A DNA stretch of 64,000 nt from NCBI GenBank assembly GCA_012861695.1, contig JAAOOA010000127.1, forward strand, positions 23,250,767 to 23,314,766, read 5' to 3'. The translations under genes were made by a program, and so were the position numbers. Under the pieces are notes generated by a model that saw only the letters and a list, made by a program, of their open reading frames with translations, did not search any database and was not told the DNA's origin. The first letter of the stretch is position 1. Each line of letters opens with the position of its first letter. The DNA is from Trematomus loennbergii (Eukaryota; Chordata; Actinopteri; Perciformes; Nototheniidae). This document shows, in pieces, positions 35,893 to 46,850 of the stretch.

Positions 35893-38800
35893 TCTGATTT
35901 CGCAGATGTTTCCTATCACCCTCTGCTGCCAAGCGTTGTCCAGTGATGGCTGAGAGGAATGGGGCTTGGGCGGGGGTGAAATTCTGCTTTCCCTGCTCTG
36001 CTGAATTCTCCAGGAACTTGGCAGATCATTGTGGAGATTTGTATGTCTGTGGATTTGATATAAAACTGTTTGAGAGGCTCGTCTGGAGTCTGTCTCTCAT
36101 TGTGCCTCCCCTTAAAGTGGGCCTGGCTGTTTAGCTTATGTTCCCGTAAAGCCTGATGGCCACGATTCTTAGCCCCCCAAGGGTGCAGATGTGACGATTA
36201 TTTTGGCAAACAGGTCTCATGCCATCATCTGAAAAATACCAATTACAACGCTTTGTTGCTCCAAAAGAGGATGCCTCTCAGTAAAGAAAAGCCCATAATC
36301 CACACATTTGGAAACCACACAAAAAAAACACCTGTATCGCCTATACAGATTACTACAATCGTACATCTTGTTGATTACCAAAACCTCTTTTGGTTACTCA
36401 GTGCAAATTCAATGAATAACACACTGCTAAAATGGCAGCTCAAGCTTAGCAAGCTGCAAAGCATACACAGCTATCACACTCCAAAAATGACAAACCATCT
36501 AAAAACAACGATTAGCTATGTATAGAGTCGATCTAACATTACGATCCAAAGCGCTTGGTATTTAAATGACGGTTGCGCAGGGCAGGCTTTGTTTGCAGGG
36601 GCTGGAGTGGAGCAGTATATGTTGCCCGGAGGCCGGATCTGTTCCAACTGTGCCCTGGCAAGAAAAACGTTCAGCCCAGTCAGCCTCGACAGCTTGGATA
36701 TTCACAGGGGGCGATGGAAAAACTGGAGGGCTGCAGTACCATGTTGGAGTTAAGGGAGCTCTGCGGAGGAGGGTGATGAGTCAGGAACAAGGTGTTTTAT
36801 ATTATTTTGGTACCACAAGGACATGGCATTTGCCGTGCGTTGAGTAAATCCAAACGTAGGCTGAGGAAGAGGGCATTGTGTGGCCTGCGGCGGTTTAAGT
36901 TTATCATCTGGCAAGAGGCTAGCAGCATTTTTAACCACCTTTACAAATTCTGAAGGTCCTATTCTTAATGCCAACACTGCAATACTTTGCTTTGGTGATT
37001 GTACATTCTCAAAGCCCGGAATTGAATTATTCATTCATCACTGCAGAGAAAACTGAATACTCTCAATGGTTCATGAAAATTACAAACAAAGCATGACCAT
37101 GATGTTTTAACATGTGCAATTTCTTCCACACTGATTGTCATAGAATGAGCTTAGATAACTTGAAACATTGTTTCATTTGACAAACCAATTTAAGAGTTTT
37201 CATAGATCACAGGCATTAAAGTTAGGATTGTCACTTTGATTTAGTGTGAGAAATGAATTACTCACTCTCATCACTGGGATGAATAGTTGAATGACGACTC
37301 ATTTAAAAAAATCATACAAGGGACTTTTGATGTTGACAGCTTTCTCATCACCTTATTAACCTGAAAAAACTTCAAAAATGTCAGTTGGGATTTAGCCATC
37401 TGTAATATTTTGAATAAAAGGGGAGCCTTTTTGAAAAACAATATTTTGTGTCTGCCTACTCTTTGAAATGGTATTTGTCAGAGGTATGACTATCCCGTAA
37501 AGAGCCTTGATAACCTATTTTATATATCCTTCAAAGAAACACATTTAAAACAGTAAACTAAACGAGCATCTCAAGCAAGAATAAGGGTGTGTAGCCGTCT
37601 CATTGCCAGCTTGATTAACGTTCAAGTATTTTAAAGCAACACAACAAATAAAAAAGGTCAGTGTCGTGCAAACAGCTGGAACAAGGCAACAAAAACAAGA
37701 GATTTTTGCTCTTTTGCATCCAAATCCATTCATTCCCCAATACCTCTTTGCTCCGGAGTTATGCCATGGCAAAGCCTCATGGGAAGAATGATTGACACTT
37801 CCTAATCCTCATGGATACCAAAAAAACATGTCATTACCATGACATTTACACAATCTTCTGGGATGTGAGATGAAATGTGGGAACAACAAAGGGATAACAT
37901 CGGTGTACAAAACTCTAAAAATAAGGCGTGTGAATTTTTAATGCCCTGTGTTTTGGGTCACAGGCGTAGCTTAAGTACTAAGAGGGAAAAAACATCCCTC
38001 CACCCTATTTCTATTAATTCAACACAGCTAGAACAACCACTTGGGGTAGCCTACATTTCAAATAAGCCATATTTTGTATATCTTTAAGACCAGCAGGCAG
38101 TCTGGCGGGCATGCAGTCCTGGAGGAAATGTGATGGAAAGTGGAGCACAAGAGTTTTGACCTAAGCAAGTGGCTGATTATGGAGAAGATGAGCGAGAAAA
38201 TAAGTTGTTTGTCGAGATAAGCCCTTCACAGATGGACGAGTGTGGCACACTAAGAAACCAGCAAGTCCTGAGGCTTTGTGGCAGCTCTGGGTTTTAAAGT
38301 TCACCACAGAAACAGTTAAGGAGGAAGGCACGTTTCCAGACAATTTCAAATATGGGGGGGAAGGGCCATATGCAATTTTAGGGGTACCAATAATATTAAG
38401 CAAAATGACACATTACAGTATCACATACTTGTACTACATATTTTCATAGGTTTGGTTCTCCAAAAGATTGCAAAATATATAAACAATGGCAACAACTAAC
38501 AACACTCTTGCATGCAAGTACCATACATTTTATCACCGCTATGAATTCTTTTATTTTACTCTGCCATCAATTTTCACCACTCTCTGGGGATAAGTGTGCC
38601 CCCCGGCCCGAAACTGCCCTTGGATAGAAGTGATGAACAGTGGGTTAACCCAAATATAGTATATCATGCACCATTACATGTCAATATTCCTCACCGTGTC
38701 CTTTTACTACTTGACTCATAGCAAAGCATGGTGGTATTTTCCACTCTTGACTGAAGTATTAACAGAACAAGCTTTAACAGCTGTTTTATAAAAGATTTTA

Positions 38801-39978
38801 GCAGCAGTTTATTGCTGGGATGTTAACTTAATAAGCATCAGAGCAAATGTAATTACATGCCGACCTTAATAAGCAAGTTAGAAACCAACTGGTGGGCAAA
38901 TAAAGTTTTGACAGCATAATACGTATCCTAAGTTGTAGGCCGAGACTTTTAATTGGACTATTGTTTCCAGACACACAAACAAACTGTGTTGACCATTTTA
39001 AAGAAAGCAATGTTCTATAAGCTCAATAACTGAAAGTGTTATTATTGGTATGCTGTGACACTGAGGCTGACCCTTGCCTGTGTGTCTCCCAGGTGAGACG
39101 GCCAGCTATCTGCCAGGCGGCAAAGCTATTGCCTCACTCCCTTTCTTTCCTCTGCTCTGTAGTATCCTATCTGCTAGGTCCTTTCCCTCGAGCTCACTAT
39201 CGCCTTGCTACCTCTACTCCTGTACTGACAGCAAAACAATGGGAGCCAGGACTGCCTTCACGAGTAGAAAGTGGATGCTCGACTAATTAGAGTTCCCCCA
39301 CCCCCCTGTACGACATCGCCTCCAACTCCTGTTAAGTCAGAACAGTGTGATACAGCTTGGCCAGGGCTGGGACTGTTGGACTCGTCTTGAGAGAAATAGG
39401 CGCTAGAAGTTGTTGTCTTTTTCTGGCAGCCGGCCAATGGGGGACCGTAGTAATTGCTCGAATCCCACTGTGGCAAGTGAGGGTGGTACAAGCCAAGAGA
39501 AGTGCGAAAATGCTGGGACCAAGTGTGGGAATGAGAATCTTGCAATCAAAAATAAAAATTGGGGAAAAAAAAATTGACAGATAGAAGAAAAATGAGGCAC
39601 AGAAGAAAAATGTTTACAAGAAGAAAACATGGAATAACACGCGGGACGAGGGATTGAGAAAAGAAAGTCTGAGGAATAATTCAAGTAGAAAGAAAAGTGG
39701 ACAAAGTGAGGGGAGTGTAAGTGAAAATAGAATGACCTCGGGTGATACTCACTAGGGAGAGGCAGACAGGGGTGCAGCGAGCGTCTTGGCTGTTGGAGTG
39801 GAACGGAGCAGGGTGCAGTGGCGGCTGCACAGAGGGCCCTCACTGGACACTTCAATCACAGGCAGCCGGAGCCCCGGGCAAACTTGGCCAATTAGCCGCA
39901 CACTGCTGCTGACCCCCAGCTTCATTAAGGGCCCGGGCTCTGGATAAGGGCAGAGAGGAGAGGATTAGGGAGGGAGAC

Positions 39979-40000
39979 AGAGAGAGAGAGAGAGAGAGAG
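39979..40000. repeat. (AG)11 microsatellite
   Basis: Eleven AG units following purine-rich flanking sequence. It is a pure polypurine tract on the plus strand. Confidence 0.97.
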
Positions 40001-40217
40001 TTAAGCATCAGCACAGGCCAGGTTTAAGGGCACACACACACTTGTATTTGCACGGACACACGCACTAGAGGTGAAGCTCAAGGTTACAGATCAACACAAT
40101 CAACTGTGGGAGCACCCTATTCCAGACGTGTACACGCTCGCCGTATTACACTCCCGCCTCCCTGAAGATTTACACCTGCACCAAAAGGTGATGGTGAGGC
40201 GGTTAAAGGGCATAGCT

Positions 40218-40236
40218 CCCCCCCCCCCCCCCCCCC
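40218..40236. repeat. C19 homopolymer
   Basis: Nineteen consecutive C on the plus strand. It gives false proline/glycine frames on the two strands and is a place where assembly errors are likely. Confidence 0.95.
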
Positions 40237-41705
40237 TCTGCACTGATAGCAACAGGTGTGGTGGCCAGCAGACATGCAATTACCAGGCTGAGAATCTGCT
40301 CTTTGTGGCAGAGACAACGGCAGATCAGAGGGAAGATCAGAGCTAGGGGGAGAGAGACGACGAGCGATGTGGGAGGAGAGCTGAGACGAGGAGGAAGAGG
40401 AGGAAGATACAGACTGAAGGTCCCTGGAGGGGAGACAGAGAGGGAGAGAGATTTCCAGGTCGCTCTTTTCATCGCAGATCCTTCGCCGGCAGAGCGAAAA
40501 AAGATACAAAAATCAACACATACGGCAGAACTGACACACCTGTTGTTCTTCAGTAGAAAAATGAATTTACACGCTTTGGTGGTCTGGAGAGACCTCACAT
40601 ACATGTGTGCACAACAATGAGACAAAGAAGAGAGTCAACTGACAGCATCCTATTTCATTTCAGATTGGGTGGGGCTGTGCGGGTGCTAAGGGACAGGTTG
40701 CGCTCAATGAGCCCTGACAGAAATACTGTTTGGTGTATGCATGTGTTTGTCTGCATTACAAGTGTGTATATTCACATGGGAGCTCTGCTTGCATCAGCCT
40801 TGTGATGGAAACCCCAGCGGTGCTCCAGGGTGGGGGTGTAGCAGCTTCATGTTCTCCTTCCCTCATTTTCTCTCCACTCCCTCTACGATTAAAGGCCTTC
40901 GATCAGGCTAAAGTATATTTGTGTGCTCTGTGTTGCAATAAGTGCTGTCAGAAACCTTACATGCTCGGGTGGAGAGGAGATACTGGCCCTTTATTTAAAA
41001 CAAGCCAAGGATAAACGATCAATGGCTTCAATTCAGGCCATCAATTGGAGGGAGAAGTTCACAAACATACTAGGAGATTATGAGAGGGAGATGTATGTGT
41101 GGACGGGGGAAACGGAGAGCGAAGGGGCATCTAGCTCATCTGTGTGCTAGTGGCTTATTGATCGTGGAGACACACAGCTCCCAGCCATTCATCACAGGCC
41201 ACTCAGGCCCTTAGATAACTCCTATGATAGTGCCCTGCTACTGAGCAGCTGCAACCGGCCATATCCATTATCCTTCAAAGTAAGCCCCCTAGCCTGGGAA
41301 CGGGCATGGTGAGGCTGCTGGGTGACAGCCTGGAAGGAGGGCGGGATGGAAATGGAAAGATCAGGCCTGTGGTAAGGAGCCTGAGGCAGAGGCTAGTGTA
41401 TACAAAAGGCTGGAGCTCGGGTTGAAGGGCCAGTGTTTAATGAAAAATGATGCTCAGACGGACAGAACAGAGATGAGAAACTGTCTGTTTGCACCAGTTG
41501 GAGGGGAAAAAATGTGACGGCACTATTGTTCCAATTTCTCGGGCAAACAGTATTAGCAAAGCTGTTTTCTAGCAGATAGCACACAAACAATTCGAGCGAC
41601 AGGCAGCTCTGAAAACTGCTGAGTGGCTGTGTATGTGTGCAAAGAGAATTCCCAGATTGGGCAGGTGGGGATCAGCCATAATGAGCCATGCAGGGAGAGA
41701 AGAGC

Positions 41706-41731
41706 GGGGGGGGGGGGGGGGGGGGGGGGGG
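41706..41731. repeat. G26 homopolymer, possible G-quadruplex
   Basis: Twenty-six consecutive G on the plus strand inside purine-rich sequence (about 41690-41800). It is the longest homopolymer I noticed in the window. It can form stacked G-quadruplexes and is also a likely site of sequencing length error. The minus-strand frames through it (poly-proline) are artefacts. Confidence 0.93.
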
Positions 41732-43344
41732 AAGTGAGGGCAAAAAAAGAAGGGATAAGGCCAAAGAGCGAGAGAGAACGACAGAGTGAGAGTGATGGAG
41801 ACGGGCTCAGAGCCAGAGACAAGGCCCCAAAAGAGCAATTACAGGAGCTCCAGAGAAGGTGTGGGCCCAGCCCCGGGCATAGTTTCACAAAGCCCTGCTA
41901 GACATGTATGTACACACACACACACCTCACACACAACGTGATCTTAGAAAACTTCTGATGAGCAAAAATCTGAGATGAAAATAAAAAAGAGAAGTTGGGT
42001 GGAAAACAAAAAAAGAAGGAAGCACAACGGGTAGTGTGTTAAAAACTGCGGGTATCTCAATCCGAAAATATCCCTGTGCTTTACTCCCTAACATGTTTTC
42101 AAAGCAACATTCTGTTCTGGTTGAAACCTGTTCCCTTAACAGCATGGCCAGAGACAAAAGCTAAAACTCCGGGCTGAGGTCAGTGCGAACAAAACTTTGA
42201 AGTCGATTGTCTTTCCATGTGGCGAGGCCTAAACAACACTGAAAAGTCTGGACAGCCTCCCACCATGGTGCCCGTCACTAATACAAGTCCGAAATGGTTT
42301 CTGAAGGCTACCGTTTCTGTCGTCCCCCCCCCCCCCCAAACATCCTACCTCACCCACCGCCACCACCTCCACCACTTAAAGGAGAACGACAGGCTGGAAA
42401 GAACATGCAAGAATGATGGGAGAAAAATAAAGAGAGAGATGTGCAAAACAGATAAGGGGGAGGGGTAAATTAAATTAAGAGAAAAGTTCTCGCGCACCGG
42501 TATGCACCATTGATTTCCTATTCTCTTGGAAACATTTAATGAGCTTAAATAGGAGCCTCGTTTGACACTGCCACAGTGACTCAGAGGAGCCTCCCAGTGA
42601 GAGGAAATCGTTCAGCGGCTGTGACGGCTACCAGAGGGGGGTGGAAGATATACAGGGGGTGGAGGAGGAGGAGGGGGAGGACAGAAAAGTGAAGGTTTTA
42701 ATGCCAAAGCATGAGACGTGTGCAAGACAGATGTTGGATTACGCTCGGGAAATGGTCCATAGGTAGCATTACTTGCCTAGCTCGCGATGAGGAAGAAGGA
42801 AAATGAAGGATGAAGTAGATTACGGAAAGAGAGGTAGACGTTGGAGGCTAAAGGTGGGCCAAGCAGGCTGCCTAGGTGCTTACTACTCAGAACAGGCACT
42901 CATTATAACCGAGCAATGTCCAAACTGATTGACAGCTACTGCTCTGCTGCAGTGTTTCACCTCATTACTTCCTCGATGACCTCCCTACGAGGCATTCAAC
43001 AGATGCCTATAGCAGCCATCTTGTTTTTCTACCCCCCTTGCTCTTTTTTCCTCCTATCGGCATGAAAACTATTGTCACTTCAGAGAGCAAAGTCCTGAGG
43101 CGCTTCGCTGCTCTCCGCTGCTGATGAAGGCCCACGGGAACCATCGGCAGCCGCTTTATGAAGCCGTCTGCTGGAGTGAATGAACTCAGCGTCCTGCCAC
43201 CTTTGCAGGCAATCATGATAATAAGAGTGGAGTTGTGCATGACTGTACACTGGCACCACAGGGGGGCATCTCAACATCGACTGCTCGCTGCTGTGGTGTG
43301 TTTGTGGGAAAGTGTGTGTATATGCAAGTGTGTTTCGGGCTAGA
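41732..43344. other. unique non-coding stretch
   Basis: C14 at 42324-42337 and a G/GA-rich patch at 42636-42682 ('aggaggaggaggggga'). The block 42500-42620 is complex. No exon or transposable element was recognised. Confidence 0.4.
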
Positions 43345-44000
43345 AAATAAACTGATTTTATTGAACTGAATACATTTGACAGTTCTCTAGTACTCCAAAC
43401 TAATTATAGTGGGAATCGCTACAATGAAACAGAACTTAAATCAACCAAGAACCTTACAGTTCAGTCCAAAACCACACATTGAATAATCCCATCGGCACAA
43501 TGACACAACCGCCAATTCATAAATACAAAAATCATTAGTAAAGTCTAAAAAAGTATCCTGAAATAGACAGACATTAAATAGAAGTGTTGGAATACAGACA
43601 CTGAACATTTTAAGAAGAATAACTCTTATTCATTATTAATTCAATAGAATATAATTGAAACCATTTTCCATTATTGATTTAGTATCTCATGTCAGGGAAT
43701 ATTTGCTGAATTTCTGCAGCGTTTCTTATCCTTATCCTTCTTATCCAGTACATTTCTGAATTTTCCAAAATACTGTTTAATCTTCAAAAAATGATCAATG
43801 GATATATTATTTAATAAAGTCAAATTATAGATCCAGTGAGATAATACCCAGGTCTGTATAAATGCAAAACAGACACACTGTGCTTTACATATGTTAACAA
43901 GGACTGGTTCGCCGGGTACATAACTGCCTATAAAACATGTTGGCCAGCATTTAATGGCTTTGAGTGTGCTAATGTGCATGTAAACATGCAAATACATATG
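43345..44000 (-). repeat. AT-rich segment, possible decayed LINE remnant
   Basis: The segment is AT-rich and distinct from its flanks. On the minus strand a 101-codon frame (43692-43997) ends in a K/D/R-rich tail after 'FLKIKQYFGKF', which weakly recalls the C-terminal end of L1/Tx1-type LINE ORF2 proteins. There is no reverse-transcriptase or endonuclease motif, no poly-A tail on that strand that I can define, and no target duplication. A perfect ATGCAAAT at 43986-43993 sits at its edge. Unique AT-rich sequence is the alternative. Confidence 0.2.
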
Positions 44001-45912
44001 TGCATGTGTAATGCTGTTGGTGAGTGGTTAAGCATAAATATTTCAAGTCCCTGTGCAATGCTTTTAACTCAGTCGGACGTGTTTCTGGTTTGCTTCAGCT
44101 TTGAAATTCCACCAGTGTCTGTTTCTTATATTAGCGGGTCAGGATGAGTTCTTCAGTTCCTGACCCTCGTATTTTCCCCCAACTCTGGCTCAGCTGCAAG
44201 AAGAGCGGCTGGCTTGTACTACCTCTGAGTATCTGTCCAGACAGACGCATAGTAAGCAGAGCTGGCAGCAGTGCTGGGGCCATGTTTAGCTTGGCTTTCA
44301 TGTGTGACTGCAGCTAAATAGGTTGTTCTATAGGACTTTTTTCTTTTCATGAAAATAAATCCTTGGTTAAAACAACCATGTGATCCTCTGGCGATTAATT
44401 ACTGTGAAAAAATTACAGAACACACAAGATTGCCCTTTTCCTTCGGTTCCAGCAGATACACATAGGCTTACACTCCCACACACACAACCAAGTATACGGA
44501 AAGTGACTAACAGCAGCATAAGGACGACAACTTGGGAGAGGCGTAGTGGTGAAGTGCCCGGCACAGCTTTCTCCGGTGTCCCCAGCTGTCATTTCCACCA
44601 TTCTTGCTCAACATAGTGCTGCCACTAAAACTATTTTTCCCTAGAAACTGTCTTTGCTCTCCGTAGGAATCTATTGGCCATCATCTATACGACACTATGG
44701 ACATTCCTCTAAATCATTTACACTGGCCATAGCCCTTGGAGAAATGGTCATTATTGAAACAGAAAGCTATATTTCATAATTGCACTATACCACGCTGCGA
44801 TCCCTCAGTGAAATTGGCTCTCCGGAAATAAATTCTCTCACACTCAACTCCATCTCCCTTTATCTCCCTCTCTTGTCTTTTAGAGAGGGCGAGTTTGACA
44901 GGCTGACTGTCTCTCCTGATGCAATAACCACTGCCATTTGTATCTGAGGAGGGTGCATTAACTAGACAGTGTAATCAGGCGCACAGGAAAGGCAGCAAGC
45001 CTCACCAACCGGCTGCTTTTACCACTCTTTGCTATAACAGCATGCCATTAGGGCCACAATTAGCACAGAGCACTCAAAAATAACCCCTCAAAGACCTTTA
45101 GCAGCAGAGCGGATGTGAGAAACAAGGCGACTTTTGCCAGAGTCCACTGCTGCACTGAACACTCAGGAGAAGTCATTTTATGTAATAACACTTGGCGGTG
45201 AAGGCAATAGGATTTAAAGTAAAATCATTTAGAAAAAAAACGTTCAGTGCCATAGCACAACCTGATACCATTGACATGTTACGGTGGAAGATTTTCGAGT
45301 AAGGACTCTTAACAGAAAAAGGCTTATCGCCAGGCACTTCAGACAGAATAATTCATCTTAAAAAGCGGCAGGCAAAACGGAAAAAACATCTGATAGTGCT
45401 GCCTTATCCTAAGTGTATGCACTTTCCAAAACAGGGAGGTGAATTTTGTTGAAGTACTCATGTGGTGAAAGTGCACTTCAGGTGAATGTGTTCTTTCAGC
45501 GCAGGATGCAGTGTGCATAAGCTAAGTTTAGCACGAACAAATACATTCCCTCCCTCAGGACTCTCGAACAATAAAAAGAAATACGTGTCCCTGTGGTCAT
45601 TCGTGCCACGCCGACAGTGGGCAGACAGATAAGAGTTAGGATTGGTGCAGGCTGACACACTGTGATTATCTACAGCGGGTGGAATTGAGCGTCCATCAAT
45701 CCAGACATTGGCCCGGCCGACTCAATTGTTGTCTGAAAAGATTTTTTTATGATTCAATGACCTCGAAGAAAATGTGTCAAGTGTTTCAAATGTGTTGCCG
45801 TACTAGAGCACTCGTGCATTGTGATTCAGATAAAAAAAAATGCTCAGAAGAGACCGAAAAGTGTGGCCATCTCAGCGGTACAATCACCGGCACATATGTT
45901 CTCACACTAAGT

Positions 45913-45932
45913 ACACACACACACACACACAC
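45913..45932. repeat. (AC)10 microsatellite
   Basis: Ten uninterrupted AC units. Confidence 0.97.
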
Positions 45933-46233
45933 TTCTACACTCAGACTGCCACCTGACTTTCAAGCGCTTCCTCTCAAGTCCAGTCTGCTACCCTGGCTCT
46001 CTTATCACCTTCCCCCTCACCTCATGCTGCTAGTTCTGGACCTGAAACCAAGTCCATATTCCGGAGTGAGCCACGGGGGAGACTGAGGAAGGAAAGGGAG
46101 TGAGGAAAGAGAGAGGGAGAGCAAGAGAGAGTGTCAAGAAGCACATTCTTTCTGCTGAGCGCCATCTGGAAGTGGAAAGGTAGATAAACAATGACCTGAG
46201 CTGCATCCCATCTCCCTGCTAAAGCCTGAACAG

Positions 46234-46259
46234 ACACACACACACACACACACACACAC
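46234..46259. repeat. (AC)13 microsatellite
   Basis: Thirteen uninterrupted AC units. Likely length-polymorphic. Confidence 0.97.
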
Positions 46260-46790
46260 TACCAACAATGCACGAGCGCCATCGCCACCGATCCCGTGCT
46301 GCGTGCCAAGCATTGTCAGGGATTGGCTCTTATCAATCATGGCCAGATACTGAGCAGAAGCGTGTGGCAAACAAAAGGGAAGGGGAGAGACACAAAATGG
46401 AGGGGAGCTGCAAGCGACAATGAGAAACACAAATGAGACGATGGCTCGGAGCCACCCGTCCATGCGGCCCAGATCGACTCTATTTAATCTGGTCAAGTCT
46501 GCCCCAAAATCAAAGCAATCTCCTCTAGTGTGCTGACAGAGGAAGGAATCAGACAGCCAATCCACCCAAAAAGGAAGTTGTGGAATTGAATGAGGGAATA
46601 TGAGTCGATGCTGCATTGTGCGAGGCATGCAGACTATTACGACTGGGGAAAACTCTGCTTTATTTTTAAAAAGTCCATTTGCATTCACTCAGCTTGCGCA
46701 GGGGCTGGGGCAACGTTAGCTGCAGCTCCTGCTGCTTTGAATTCTACACTATCTTTTTGAGGCCCTTCTGGCAGGCAATATATCATAGTA

Positions 46791-46850
46791 GTTGAAGAAA
46801 TCTTTATTATCCCTTATGGGGAAATTGTCCTTGTAGTAAGTCAGCAATAA
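46791..46850 (-). repeat. LINE-like 3' tail fragment (reverse orientation)
   Basis: The order 'aaatctttattatccctta' then 'tggggaaattgtcc' recalls the reverse complement of a fish non-LTR retrotransposon tail ('ggaaatt...cccca...aataaag'). Only the tail is recognisable. The end near 46850 is approximate. Confidence 0.5.

Larger units (their letters stand above)
34301..41705. other. long unique non-coding stretch with simple repeats
   Basis: Simple repeats are (CA)11 at 35871-35892, (AG)11 at 39979-40000, a C19 run at 40218-40236 and a GT-rich patch at 34766-34806. The plus strand is purine-rich at 39580-39720 and 40320-40460. Frames up to 150 codons at 39403-40625 lie over these tracts on both strands. 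No exon with two good splice sites and no known family was recognised. Confidence 0.4.
44001..46790. other. unique non-coding stretch with AC repeats
   Basis: Holds (AC)10 at 45913-45932 and (AC)13 at 46234-46259, and a purine-rich patch at 46075-46135. The 184-codon frame at 46134-46688 (minus) reads through the AC repeat as a CV repeat and has no domain. No exon was recognised. Confidence 0.4.

Noticed and set aside
39450..39475. tRNA-like B-box ('tgctcgaatcccac')
   Set aside because: No matching A-box at the right distance and no cloverleaf. It is also not attached to a recognisable SINE body.
39735..39855. Possible alternative first coding exon on the minus strand with donor CTA|GTGAGT
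   Set aside because: The donor lacks the usual G at the last exon base, the peptide (MKCPVRALCAAATAP...) is not convincing as a signal peptide, and the region has no CpG-island character. Too weak to list.
41553..41901. Proline-rich or glycine-rich proteins on both strands across the G26 run
   Set aside because: They are direct products of homopolymer translation and differ by frame. There is no other support.
46134..46688. 184-codon minus-strand open frame
   Set aside because: It reads through (AC)13 as alternating C and V, has no family resemblance, and the remainder is low-complexity S/P/L-rich.
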